DNA from: CAVRIA01 sp963721115
GTDB taxonomy: Bacteria > Desulfobacterota > Binatia > HRBIN30 > CADEER01
Assembly: GCA_963721115.1 (NCBI GenBank)
Contig: CAVRIA010000006.1
Location: 744,001 to 808,000, forward strand
DNA length: 64,000 nt
Reading direction: 5' to 3'
The notes beneath the pieces were generated by a model. The model was not told the DNA's origin. It did no database searches and was given only the letters and a program-made list of their open reading frames with translations. Made by a program: the position numbers and the translations under genes. This document shows positions 8,792-17,491 of the stretch, piece after piece. Within the stretch, counting starts at the first letter, position 1, and each line of letters opens with the position of its first letter.

Positions 8792-9841
8792 TCAGGCCAG
8801 AGAAATGGATTCGTCGAGGTAGACGTCCTGGATCAGATTGAGAAGCTTGACCCCATCTTCGAATGAACGCTGGAATGCCTTGCGGCCCGAGATGAGGCCT
8901 GTCCCTCCCGCTCGCTTGTTGATCACCGCGGTCCGCGCCGCCTCGGCGAAGTCGTTCGCTCCCGAGGCACCTCCGGAATTGATCAACCCGATGCGTCCCA
9001 TGTAGCAGCCCGCCACCTGGTACCGAGTCAGATCGATCGGATGGTCGCTAGTCAGTTTTTCGTACACGAGCTTGCTCGTTTTGCCGAAGTTGATGGCCGT
9101 GAAACCGCCGTTGTTTTCCGGCGCCTTCTGCTTGATGATGTCGGCCTCGATGGTGACGCCCAGATGATTGGCCTGGCTCGTGAGATCGGCGGCCACGTGG
9201 TAGTCGGTTCCGTCCTTCTTGAAGGCATTGTTGCGCAGGTAGCACCATAGGACTGTAGCCATCCCGAGTTCGTGGGCGGCCTGGAATGCGTCGCTGACCT
9301 CTTGGATCTGGCGACTCGACTCTTCCGATCCGAAATAGATCGTGGCGCCGACTGCCGCGCAGCCCATGTCGGCGGCCTGCTGGACGTTCGCGAACATGAT
9401 CTGGTCGTACTTGTTTGGGTAGGTGAGCAATTCGTTGTGATTGAGCTTGAGCAGAAAAGGAATCTTGTGGGCGTATTTGCGAGCGACGATGCCGAGGACC
9501 CCGAGCGTCGTCGCCACTGCATTGCACCCCCCCTCGACGGCCAGTCGGACGATGTTCTCTGGGTCGAAGTACATCGGGTTGGGTGCGAACGAAGCCCCTG
9601 CGCTATGCTCGATGCCCTGGTCCACGGGAAGAATCGAGAGGTAGCCCGTTCCGCCCAGCCGACCGTGGTCGAAGATCGCCTGCAGGTTGCGGAGAACCGG
9701 GATCGGCCGGTCGCTATTTGCCATGACCCGATCGACGAAATCCGCCCCTGGAGAGTTCAGTGCCGATTTGTCGATCGTGTTGCACCGATGGGTCAAGAGA
9801 TCGTTCGCTTCTGCTCCGAGTACGTCGCTAATCCTGCTCAT
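8792..9841 (-). CDS. fbaB: Class I fructose-bisphosphate aldolase, DhnA/FbaB type
   Basis: 349 residues. YLSILPVDQGIEHSAG, IPFLLKLNHNELL (Schiff-base enzyme family block), GATIYFGSEES and GLISGRKAFQRS near the C-terminus are characteristic of the archaeal/bacterial DhnA-type class I aldolase, which interconverts fructose 1,6-bisphosphate with glyceraldehyde 3-phosphate and dihydroxyacetone phosphate. The start at 9841 follows GGAGGTGAGGAAG. It is the first gene of a minus-strand pair with fabD. It is not the bifunctional aldolase/phosphatase, whose metal-binding aspartate signature is absent. Confidence 0.92.
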   Translation of the reverse strand: MSRISDVLGAEANDLLTHRCNTIDKSALNSPGADFVDRVMANSDRPIPVLRNLQAIFDHGRLGGTGYLSILPVDQGIEHSAGASFAPNPMYFDPENIVRLAVEGGCNAVATTLGVLGIVARKYAHKIPFLLKLNHNELLTYPNKYDQIMFANVQQAADMGCAAVGATIYFGSEESSRQIQEVSDAFQAAHELGMATVLWCYLRNNAFKKDGTDYHVAADLTSQANHLGVTIEADIIKQKAPENNGGFTAINFGKTSKLVYEKLTSDHPIDLTRYQVAGCYMGRIGLINSGGASGANDFAEAARTAVINKRAGGTGLISGRKAFQRSFEDGVKLLNLIQDVYLDESISLA

Positions 9842-9985
9842 TTCTTCCTCACCTCCGTTCGCGTTGCAGCCGGCTGAACCTCGGGACCCTTTCTCCCACC
9901 GTACAGCTTGCTTGCCGCTCGCCGATTAATCCATACCCAGGCTGTTTTTTCCAGGGCACGCATTTCGGGGGGCCGCCTCTGAGAA

Positions 9986-10005
9986 TCGGCTTCGTCCGAA
10001 GCCGA
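9986..10005. repeat. 8-bp stem hairpin upstream of the aldolase gene
   Basis: TCGGCTTC and GAAGCCGA flank a four-base loop. The 240-bp region 9842-10081 between the aldolase start and tRNA-Leu contains no convincing gene; apparent reading frames there continue antisense through the tRNA. Confidence 0.45.
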
Positions 10006-10081
10006 CGCCGGTCCTTGAGTACGATGGGGTCCCCCACCTTGCGGCGGCGCCGTGGAGACTGCTAGACGTCGCCAGCCGACC

Positions 10082-10163
10082 GCGAGAGTGGCGGAACTGG
10101 TAGACGCGCTAGACTTAGGATCTAGTGGGGCGACCCGTGGGGGTTCGAGTCCCCCCTCTCGCA
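10082..10163 (+). tRNA. tRNA-Leu (anticodon UAG)
   Basis: The 7-bp acceptor stem GCGAGAG/CTCTCGC encloses a D arm, the anticodon loop CTTAGGA (TAG), a variable arm and a GGTTCGAGTCC T arm. The CCA end is not encoded. It lies 76 bp before tig, a frequent arrangement. Confidence 0.92.
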
Positions 10164-10239
10164 TTCCTGGAGGGGCGAGGCTGCAAGGACTTTTCCTTGA
10201 ATCACCCGGGGGCGTAAGTTAAGAATCGAGCGTGTTGGA

Positions 10240-11556
10240 ATGACGAAAGTTGAGATGGAGAACGTGGGTTCGGTTCGCCGACGGCTGGCCGTGGAGATTC
10301 CTGCGGGAGAAGTGACGGCCGAAATCGAACGCGCCTACGATCGCCTGCGCCGTAAGGCGAATGTGCGTGGCTTCCGGCAGGGACGTGCGCCTCGGCCGGT
10401 CCTGGAGCGCCTGTTCGGCGACCAAGTTCGTGCCGATGTCTTCGGCAAGCTCGTCCACGACTCCTTTTACGAAGCCCTCAAGGAGCAGAACGTCGAACCC
10501 GTTGGTCAACCGGAGATCATCACCGAGCAAGCCGAACTCGGCCAGCCTCTGCGATACTCGGCGACGATCGAGGTGAGGCCTGAGATCGTTGCCTCGGCCT
10601 ACGAAGGCATCGAAGTGGAGCGACCGGTCCGGAAGATCACTGATGCCGATGTCGACCGTTTCATGGAGGACCGACGCGATTCGCTCGCGCAGCTGCGACC
10701 AATCACCGGTCGGACGAGGGCCGTCGCCAACGATGTTGCGACGATCGACTACGAGGCGCGCGGGGACGGAAAGCTGCTCGGACGCGGTCAGAATAGACAT
10801 GTTTCAGTGGGCGGCGACCAGCCGACCGACATGGGTACCCACCTGACGGGCGCCGAGGTTGGTCGTCCGTTCGAGTTCGAAGTGGATTATCCCGATTCGC
10901 ATCCGGCGCAAGATCTCGCCGGTCGCAAAGTGGCCTTCTGCGTCGAAGTGAAGGGCCTCGCCGTGAAGGAGACCCCTGATCTGGACGACGATTTCGCAAA
11001 GGAGCACGGCGACTGCGAAACGCTGGAGGAGTTGCGCCGACGGGTTCGCGAGAGATTGGAAGAAGCAGCGGCTCATGACGCCGACGGGGCAGTACGCGCC
11101 AGACTGATGGAGCAGCTGATCGCCAATCACGATTTCGAAGTGCCACCGGCCATGGTGGAGCGCCGAACCAATGCGCTGGCGGAGGAAGTGCTGGAGAGCC
11201 TTGGCTCAAGGCGACCTCCAGCCAGTCAGGAAGCCGAGGTCCGCCGGCGGATGTGCGAGGAGCTGGAGTCCCGTGCCCGTGACCAAGTGAAGGGCGACCT
11301 CATTCTGGAAGCGATTGCCTCACGGGAGCAGCTGTCGGTTTCTGACGACGAACTCGAGGAACAGATCAACCGTATTGCCGATCACGCCGGAAACGCCCGT
11401 GAACGTCTGCGAGCTCTCTACCAGGATGCGGCTGCGCGTCTGTCGCTGCGCGCGCGAATCCTGCAAGAACGGGCGCTCGATCTGGTCCTGGAGCGCGCAC
11501 GTGTGCGAACCATGGAGCAGGCATCTGGCGTTGCTGGGGAGCCGGGAAACGGCTAA
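10240..11556 (+). CDS. tig: Trigger factor (ribosome-associated peptidyl-prolyl isomerase chaperone)
   Basis: 438 residues, typical length. The N-terminal ribosome-docking loop is recognisable as VRGFRQGRAPRPVLER (canonical GFRxGKxP). A middle FKBP-like domain (about 150-240) and a long charged helical C-terminal arm follow. It binds at the ribosome exit tunnel near L23 and shields nascent chains. The start ATG has only a weak upstream Shine-Dalgarno sequence. A possible promoter (TTGAAT, 17 bp, TAAGAA at 10197-10225) would give a very short leader. It heads tig-clpP-clpX-lon, a common proteostasis cluster. Confidence 0.95.
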   Translation: MTKVEMENVGSVRRRLAVEIPAGEVTAEIERAYDRLRRKANVRGFRQGRAPRPVLERLFGDQVRADVFGKLVHDSFYEALKEQNVEPVGQPEIITEQAELGQPLRYSATIEVRPEIVASAYEGIEVERPVRKITDADVDRFMEDRRDSLAQLRPITGRTRAVANDVATIDYEARGDGKLLGRGQNRHVSVGGDQPTDMGTHLTGAEVGRPFEFEVDYPDSHPAQDLAGRKVAFCVEVKGLAVKETPDLDDDFAKEHGDCETLEELRRRVRERLEEAAAHDADGAVRARLMEQLIANHDFEVPPAMVERRTNALAEEVLESLGSRRPPASQEAEVRRRMCEELESRARDQVKGDLILEAIASREQLSVSDDELEEQINRIADHAGNARERLRALYQDAAARLSLRARILQERALDLVLERARVRTMEQASGVAGEPGNG

Positions 11557-11561
11557 AATCA

Positions 11562-11576
11562 GCGCCTGGGAGGCGC
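11562..11576 (+). promoter_or_regulatory. Small hairpin overlapping the clpP Shine-Dalgarno region
   Basis: GCGCCT and AGGCGC form a 6-bp stem around GGG, 10 bases before the clpP ATG. The best purine-rich match (GGGAGG, 11568-11573) lies in the loop and the start of the right arm, so ribosome access could depend on this stem. This is inference; GAGAGA nearer the ATG could serve instead. Confidence 0.3.
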
Positions 11577-11586
11577 GCTTGAGAGA

Positions 11587-12183
11587 ATGAATCTAGTCCC
11601 TATCGTTATCGAGCAGACAGGTCGTGGCGAACGCGCCTTCGACATTTTTTCTCGTCTGCTTAAGGACCGCATCATTTTCCTGGGCTCTCCGGTGACCGAC
11701 GATGTCGCCAATCTGATCACTGCCCAGTTGCTCTTCTTGGAGTCCGAGGATCCGGAGCGCGACATTCATTTCTACGTCAACTCACCCGGTGGTTCGGTGA
11801 CGGCTGGCCTGGCGATCTACGACACCATGCAGTACATCCGCCCGGAGGTGTCGACGCTGTGCCTCGGACAGGCGGCCAGCATGGCGGCTTGGCTGTTGTC
11901 GGCTGGCGCGCGTGGAAAGCGATACGCTCTGCCGCACGCCCGGATCATGATTCACCAACCGCTAGGCGGCGTCCAGGGGCAAGCCGTCGACATCGACATC
12001 CAGGCGCGCGAGATCCTCCGATTGCGCGAGCAGTTGAACAACATTCTCGTGAAACACACCGGGCAGAGCCTGAAGCGCATCGAAAAGGACACGGACCGAG
12101 ACATGTTCATGACTGGGAAGCAGGCGGTGGAGTACGGACTGGTGGACGAAGTGATCGTAAGCCGGTCGATCAAGAAAGTGTGA
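11587..12183 (+). CDS. clpP: ATP-dependent Clp protease proteolytic subunit
   Basis: 198 residues. The catalytic triad is visible: Ser98 in GQAASMAAW, His123 in IMIHQPLGG and Asp172 in KDTDRD. The usual glycine after SM is alanine here. The N-terminal IVIEQTGRGERAFDI motif forms the axial loops that contact ClpX or ClpA. It assembles as a two-ring tetradecamer that degrades unfolded substrates. It is followed after 10 bp by clpX, its ATPase partner, and preceded by tig. It appears complete and unframeshifted. Confidence 0.97.
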   Translation: MNLVPIVIEQTGRGERAFDIFSRLLKDRIIFLGSPVTDDVANLITAQLLFLESEDPERDIHFYVNSPGGSVTAGLAIYDTMQYIRPEVSTLCLGQAASMAAWLLSAGARGKRYALPHARIMIHQPLGGVQGQAVDIDIQAREILRLREQLNNILVKHTGQSLKRIEKDTDRDMFMTGKQAVEYGLVDEVIVSRSIKKV

Positions 12184-12193
12184 GCGGTGTCGT

Positions 12194-13447
12194 ATGGCGA
12201 AGCACGGCGATGATCGGGGGGGCAATCTGGTTTGCTCATTTTGTGGCAAGAGCCAGGACGAGGTACGAAAGCTCATTGCTGGACCGACGGTCTACATCTG
12301 TGACGAGTGCATCGACCTCTGCAACGACATCATTGCTGAGGAATGCGATCAAGAAGAAGGGCTGACGTCGACCTCGGCGGTTCCGAAGCCCGCCGAGATC
12401 AAGAAGGTTCTCGACCAGTACGTCATCGGGCAAGACCGTGCCAAGAGGGTTCTCGCCGTCGCAGTCCACAACCATTACAAGCGCATCGATTCTCAGTTGG
12501 TCACGGGAGATGTCGAGCTGCAGAAGTCCAACATCCTCTTGGTGGGGCCTACGGGGTCCGGAAAGACGTTGCTGGCCCAGACCCTGGCGCGATTCCTCCA
12601 GGTGCCATTCACCATCGCTGATGCCACCAGCCTGACCGAAGCTGGTTACGTGGGTGAGGACGTCGAGAACATCATCCTCAGCCTGCTGCAAAATGCCGAC
12701 TACGATGTGGAAAAGGCGCAACGAGGCATCGTTTACATCGACGAGATCGACAAGATCTCGCGCAAGGGGGACAATCCGTCGATCACGCGGGATGTGTCTG
12801 GCGAGGGTGTTCAGCAGGCGCTACTCAAAATCATCGAGGGGACCACGGCGAGCGTCCCGCCGAAGGGGGGGCGCAAGCATCCGCAGCAGGAGTTCCTGCA
12901 GGTCGATACTACCAACATCCTGTTCGTGTGTGGCGGGGCGTTCGTTGGCCTCGAGGATCTGATTCGCCGCCGGGTGGGAATGAAGGGCATCGGGTTCGGT
13001 GCCGACATTCGCGCCCGTGAACAGGGGGCGAATCACAGTCTGCTCCACGAAGTGCAGACGGAAGATCTGCTGAAGTTCGGACTGATCCCGGAGTTCGTAG
13101 GGCGCCTGCCCGTCATTGCCACGCTGGACGAACTGATGGAACAGGATCTAGTGCGCATTCTCAAGGAGCCCAAGAACGCCCTTACACGCCAGTATCAGAA
13201 ACTCTTCGAGATGGAGGGCGTCCATCTCAAGTTCACCGACGGCGCTCTGGTCGCCATCGCACGGGAAGCTCTCCGCCGCAAGTCGGGTGCCCGAGGGCTC
13301 CGCGCGATTTTGGAGGACACGATGCTCGACGTCATGTACGACATTCCTTCACAGCCCAATATCAAGGAAGTGCTGATTGCCGAGGAGGTAATTACCAAGC
13401 ACGAGCAGCCGATCGTCCTGTATCAGAAGACCGCCGAGACGGCCTGA
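12194..13447 (+). CDS. clpX: ATP-dependent Clp protease ATP-binding subunit ClpX
   Basis: 417 residues. The N-terminal four-cysteine zinc-binding domain (CSFCGKSQ...CDECIDLC) recognises adaptors and substrates. The AAA+ domain has Walker A GPTGSGKT, the pore loop GYVGED and Walker B VYIDEIDK; sensor 2 (SGARGLRA) lies in the C-terminal subdomain. It unfolds tagged proteins and threads them into ClpP. It is spaced 10 bp from clpP and 34 bp from lon. No anomalies seen. Confidence 0.97.
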   Translation: MAKHGDDRGGNLVCSFCGKSQDEVRKLIAGPTVYICDECIDLCNDIIAEECDQEEGLTSTSAVPKPAEIKKVLDQYVIGQDRAKRVLAVAVHNHYKRIDSQLVTGDVELQKSNILLVGPTGSGKTLLAQTLARFLQVPFTIADATSLTEAGYVGEDVENIILSLLQNADYDVEKAQRGIVYIDEIDKISRKGDNPSITRDVSGEGVQQALLKIIEGTTASVPPKGGRKHPQQEFLQVDTTNILFVCGGAFVGLEDLIRRRVGMKGIGFGADIRAREQGANHSLLHEVQTEDLLKFGLIPEFVGRLPVIATLDELMEQDLVRILKEPKNALTRQYQKLFEMEGVHLKFTDGALVAIAREALRRKSGARGLRAILEDTMLDVMYDIPSQPNIKEVLIAEEVITKHEQPIVLYQKTAETA

Positions 13448-13481
13448 GCCCGCCGCCACAGCCAAACGAGGAACGAAGCGC

Positions 13482-15940
13482 ATGCTTTTTCGCAACGACA
13501 AGAAGGACAACCGCGATGGAACGCCGGGGGGAAGCTTGCTGAGCATTCCGCTATTGCCGCTGCGGGACATCATCGTATTCCCGCATATGGTCGTCCCGTT
13601 GTTCGTCGGACGACAGAAGTCGATCAAGGCGCTCGAGGAGGCGATGAACAAGCAGAAGTTCATTCTCCTGGCGGCGCAGCGTGAGGCCAAAACCAACGAT
13701 CCCAGCGAAGACGACATCTACCAAGTAGGAACCTTGGGGAGCGTCGTGCAACTGCTGCGGTTGCCGGACGGAACGGTGAAGGTGCTGGTCGAGGGCAAGA
13801 AGAGGGCCCGGGTGTTGCGTTACCTCGATCAAACCGAGTTCTTTCTTGTCGAAGCCGAAGAGATCGAGGAGGTGTGCCCGAAGACGACCGAGATCGAGGC
13901 GCTGACCCGTTCCATCAACTCTACGTTCGAGCACTATGTCAAACTCAATAAGAAGATTCCGCCCGAGATGATCATGTCGGTGGCGTCGATCGATGATCCC
14001 GCGCGTCTTGCCGATACGATCGTGGCTCATCTGGGGATCAAGCTCGAAGACAAGCAGTCCTTGCTCGAAATCGAGAACCCGGCCGAAAGACTCGAGCGAG
14101 TACTCGGTTACATGCGTTCGGAAATCGAGATTCTGGAGGTAGAGAAACGCATCCGAACGCGAGTCAAGAAGCAAATGGAGAAGACCCAAAAGGAGTACTA
14201 CCTCAACGAGCAGATGCGGGCGATCCAGAAGGAACTCGGGGAGAAGGACGAGTTCAAGAACGAGATTCAAGAACTCGAGGAACGGATCAAGCAGAAGAAG
14301 ATGTCCGCCGAGGCCAAGGAGAAGGCGGAAAAGGAGCTCAAGAAGCTCAAGATGATGTCGCCCATGTCCGCCGAAGCGACGGTGGTGCGGAATTACATCG
14401 ATTGGCTGATCTCGCTTCCCTGGCACGAATACACCGAGGATAAGCTGGACATTCAGGAATCGGAGCGTGTGCTTGAGGAGGACCATTACGGGTTGGAGAA
14501 GGTCAAGCAGCGAATCCTCGAGTACTTGGCCGTTCAGTCTCTTGCTGGTCAGCTCAAGGGGCCGATTTTGTGCCTGGTGGGCCCCCCGGGTGTTGGCAAG
14601 ACATCCCTGGGCAAGTCGATCGCCCGTTCCACCGGGAGGAAGTTCGTACGTGTGTCGCTCGGCGGAGTGAGGGACGAAGCGGAAATTCGGGGACACCGCA
14701 GGACCTATATCGGCGCGCTCCCCGGGAAGATCATCCAATCGATGAAGAAGGCGGGGTCGGGTAACCCGGTGTTCTTGCTCGACGAGGTCGACAAGATGTC
14801 GACCGACTTTCGCGGAGATCCCTCTTCGGCGCTCCTGGAAGTTCTGGATCCGGAACAAAACTCTGCGTTCAATGACCACTACCTCGATGTCGACTATGAC
14901 CTATCGAAGGTCATGTTCGTCACCACCGCAAATACGCTGGAGGGAATTCCGCGCCCCCTGCAGGACCGCATGGAAATCATTCGCATTGCCGGATATACGG
15001 AAATCGAGAAGCTCCATATCGCCCGGCGTTATCTGGTGAAAAAGCAGCGCGAGGCCAACGGTTTGAACGAGCAGAACCTCGACATCTCGGACAATGCCCT
15101 ACTCACCATGATCCGTCATTACACGAAAGAAGCTGGGGTGCGAAATCTCGAGCGTGAGATTGCCGCCATCTGCCGCAAAGTGGCGGTCGAAGTGGTGAAA
15201 CGCGACCGCAATGCCCAGGTTAGGGTGAGCGGCAAGCGCCTGGCGAAGTACTTGGGGCCACCTCGCTACCGATATGGTAAGGCCGAAAAGGGCAGTGGCA
15301 TCGGCCTCGCCACCGGCTTGGCCTGGACCGAACTGGGGGGGAGCTGCTCGCCACCGAAGTTGCCGTCATGCCGGGAAAGGGGAAGCTGACGATCACGGGT
15401 CGGCTGGGCGACGTGATGCAGGAGTCCGCTCAGGCAGCTTTGAGCTACGTTCGCTCACGGGCGGACGAACTCGGTTTGGACAAAGATTTCTATCAGCGGA
15501 TCGACATTCACATCCATGTTCCGGAGGGGGCGATTCCGAAAGACGGTCCTTCCGCGGGAATCACCATGGCGACGGCCGTGGTTTCGGCATTGACGAGGAC
15601 TCCAGTGCGTCATGACGTAGCCATGACTGGGGAGGTCACGTTGCGTGGCCGCGTGCTCCCGATCGGCGGCCTCAAGGAAAAAGTGCTGGCTGCCCACCGG
15701 GGCGGAATTAAGACGGTCCTCGTTCCTACCGAGAACGAAAAGGATATTCAGGAGATCCCGGCCAACATTTTGCGGACGGTCAATATCGTCTTGGTCGACC
15801 ATATGGATCAGGTGTTGCGGAACTCCCTGGTTTTGACCGACCCCGACGGATTTCTGAGAAAGGTGGAGATTCCGGAGGACGAGACTCGGGGGGGCTTTGG
15901 GCAGACTGCCGAAAAGCCTTCAGATGTCGTGGCACACTGA
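13482..15940 (+). CDS. lon: ATP-dependent protease Lon, one frameshift as sequenced
   Basis: The gene reads in one frame from 13482 to a run of seven G at 15335-15341, and continues in another frame to 15940. Adding one G restores TEL-GGELLATEVAVMPGKG and gives about 819 residues, normal for bacterial Lon. Domains: N-terminal LON substrate domain (about 20-210, LPLRDIIVFPHMVVPLFVGR), coiled coil rich in K/E (about 220-300), AAA+ with GPPGVGKTSLGKS, and the serine-lysine protease domain with DGPSAG and GGLKEKVLAA. As sequenced, the product would lack the protease domain and be truncated at 15389. A homopolymer sequencing error is the likelier explanation for such a conserved gene. It closes the tig-clpP-clpX-lon cluster. 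Confidence 0.93.
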
Positions 15941-15949
15941 ACGGTTTTC

Positions 15950-15978
15950 TTGACTCGCGGTGGTGGCGCTGTTATAGG
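15950..15978 (+). promoter_or_regulatory. Probable sigma-70-type promoter for the HU gene
   Basis: TTGACT (15950-15955), a 17-bp spacer and TATAGG (15973-15978) lie 35 bp before the HU start and just after the lon stop. Both boxes match the housekeeping consensus well. Confidence 0.55.
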
Positions 15979-16013
15979 CGCACAGATTATGGCGTCTATG
16001 AGCAGGGGGCAGG

Positions 16014-16286
16014 ATGACCAAAGCTGAGCTGATCGAATCCGTGGCGAGCAAAGTGGACCTGCCTCGCGCCATCGCAGAGCGCGCAGTCAACACGATGTTT
16101 GAGGACATTGTTGAGGCGTTGAAGCAAGGTGACAAGGTCAACGTTTCCGGCTTCGGCACGTTCTCCGTCTCGACCCGCAAAGCCCGTACCGGCCGCAACC
16201 CGAAGACGGGGGAGAGCATCGAGATCGCAGCCTCTCGTGCGGCCAAGTTCAAGGCCGGCAAGACCCTAAAGGATTGCTTGAAGTAG
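16014..16286 (+). CDS. hup: HU-family DNA-binding protein
   Basis: 90 residues, the exact family size. MTKAELIESVASK, GDKVNVSGFGTFSV and the arm sequence GRNPKTGESIEI are diagnostic of HU/IHF proteins. The ASRAAKFKAGKTLKDCL tail resembles HU more than IHF. It is a dimeric minor-groove-binding nucleoid protein that bends DNA. It has its own likely promoter at 15950-15978. The position directly after lon is conserved in many proteobacteria. Confidence 0.95.
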   Translation: MTKAELIESVASKVDLPRAIAERAVNTMFEDIVEALKQGDKVNVSGFGTFSVSTRKARTGRNPKTGESIEIAASRAAKFKAGKTLKDCLK

Positions 16287-16317
16287 CGACGGTCGGCGCA
16301 ACGCCAGAGCGGCGAGC

Positions 16318-16389
16318 GGGCGGTTAGCTCAGCGGGAGAGCATCGGCCTTACAAGCCGGGGGTCATCCGTTCAAATCGGATACCGCCCA
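16318..16389 (+). tRNA. tRNA-Val (anticodon UAC)
   Basis: The acceptor stem GGGCGGT/ACCGCCC, the anticodon loop CTTACAA (TAC) and the T loop GTTCAAATC form a 72-nt cloverleaf. CCA is not encoded. Confidence 0.92.
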
Positions 16390-16459
16390 CTTGCTCCTCC
16401 AGGCGGGTTCGCTCGGTTCCGTCGGCGGGTGGCCAAGGAGGCAAAGCGACCCAATTATT

Positions 16460-16537
<78 letters not shown>

Positions 16538-16553
16538 TTTGTTTTCTCTCGAT

Positions 16554-16580
16554 CGGTGAGCCGCTGCGGACGGCTCGCCG
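16554..16580 (+). promoter_or_regulatory. Stem-loop in the rplM leader
   Basis: CGGTGAGCCG and CGGCTCGCCG pair over 10 bp (one G-T wobble) with a seven-base loop, ending 22 bases before the rplM ATG. L13 is known to repress its own mRNA in Escherichia coli, so this leader is a candidate autoregulatory site (inference). It follows tRNA-Asp directly and could also help define the tRNA 3' side. Confidence 0.4.
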
Positions 16581-16602
16581 AGTTCGAGCACAGGTGAAGC
16601 CA

Positions 16603-17059
16603 ATGAAATCTACGGTGATGTTGACTCGGGAGGAGGCGCTAGCGGCGCGCCGCTGGTTCGTCATCGACGCCCAAGCGCGGGTGCTGGGCCGCGTGGCCAG
16701 TGAGGCTGCCAAGCTGCTGCGAGGAAAGGGGAAACCCAACTTCACCCCGCACGTGGACTGCGGCGATTTCGTCGTAGTGGTGAACGCGGAGCATGTCCGA
16801 CTGACCGGTACGCAAGGAATATGGCAAGCGGTATTTCCGTCACAGCGGGTATCCAGGAGGAATTCGCTCCAAGACGGCGGAGCAGGTACGGGCCTCCCAA
16901 CCTGAGCGCCTGATCCGCGATGCCGTCTGTGGGATGCTGCCGAAGAATCGGCTGGGGCGTCAACTGGCCTCGAAGTTGAAAATCTATGCCGGGGGCGATC
17001 ATCCCCACGCCGCCCAGCGACCCGTTCGGGTGGGTATGGGGCGGCTTGAGAACGATTGA
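16603..17059 (+). CDS. rplM: 50S ribosomal protein L13, one frameshift as sequenced
   Basis: From ATG 16603 the frame gives WFVIDAQARVLGRVASE and TPHVDCGDFVVVVNAEHVRL, typical L13. After LTGT near 16812 the frame breaks. Removing one base (the C before AAGGAA) restores KEYGKRYFRHSGYPGG, MLPKNRLGRQ and YAGGDHPHAAQ, ending at TGA 17057-17059. The restored length is about 151 residues, normal. L13 is an early-assembling 23S rRNA-binding protein and essential in most bacteria, so a sequencing indel is more likely than a true mutation. It is followed by rpsI after 17 bp, the classical L13-S9 operon. Confidence 0.92.
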
Positions 17060-17076
17060 ATTAGGAGGACGGGACG

Positions 17077-17475
17077 ATGCCTGAACAATCGACAAACTTT
17101 GCGGCGACCGGAAAGAGAAAAACCGCCGTGGCAAGGGTGCGATTGAGCCCCGGCGAGGGGCGCGTTACTGTGAACCGCCGTTCTCTCGAGGACTACTTCG
17201 GCCGTCCGACCTCCCGTATGATCGTCTTCCAGCCGATGGAGGTTACGGGTACGACGGGGCAGTTCGATATCGTTGCCAACGTTCGAGGTGGCGGAATCTC
17301 GGCCCAAGCGGCTGCTATCCGCCACGGGATCACGCGCGCTCTCATCGAAGTCGACTCGGAACATCGCCCCCCCTTGAAGAAGGCCGGATACGTTACGCGC
17401 GATCCGCGTCAGGTCGAAAGGAAGAAGTACGGCCGCCACAAGGCGCGGAAACGCCCGCAGTACTCGAAGCGGTAG
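17077..17475 (+). CDS. rpsI: 30S ribosomal protein S9
   Basis: 132 residues. ATGKRKTAVARVRLSPGEG, the conserved GGGISAQAAAIRHGI and the basic C-terminus YGRHKARKRPQYSKR define S9, whose tail contacts P-site tRNA. The start follows GGAGGAC. It is second in the rplM-rpsI operon. It converges with lptG, leaving 16 bp and no visible terminator. Confidence 0.97.
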   Translation: MPEQSTNFAATGKRKTAVARVRLSPGEGRVTVNRRSLEDYFGRPTSRMIVFQPMEVTGTTGQFDIVANVRGGGISAQAAAIRHGITRALIEVDSEHRPPLKKAGYVTRDPRQVERKKYGRHKARKRPQYSKR

Positions 17476-17491
17476 CTGCTGGTTGGTCGTT

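Noticed and set aside
2943..9992. The 12-mer GAGAATCGGCTT occurs at 2943 and 9981, both in hairpins
   Set aside because: Shared 12-mers are expected by chance in 64 kb, the surrounding sequence differs, and no third clear copy was found.
9838..10164. Short minus-strand protein beginning antisense to tRNA-Leu (also 20596-20838 opposite tRNA-Tyr)
   Set aside because: The N-termini (MREGGLEPP, MVERGGFEPP) are the familiar translation of antisense tRNA T-arms, a common false gene.
10197..10225. Promoter TTGAAT-17-TAAGAA before tig
   Set aside because: The -10 match is poor and would give a nearly leaderless transcript; mentioned under tig but not listed as a feature.
13551..14879. A 442-codon minus-strand frame inside lon
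   Set aside because: Leucine/histidine-rich shadow of the Lon coding sequence; no start context or domain.
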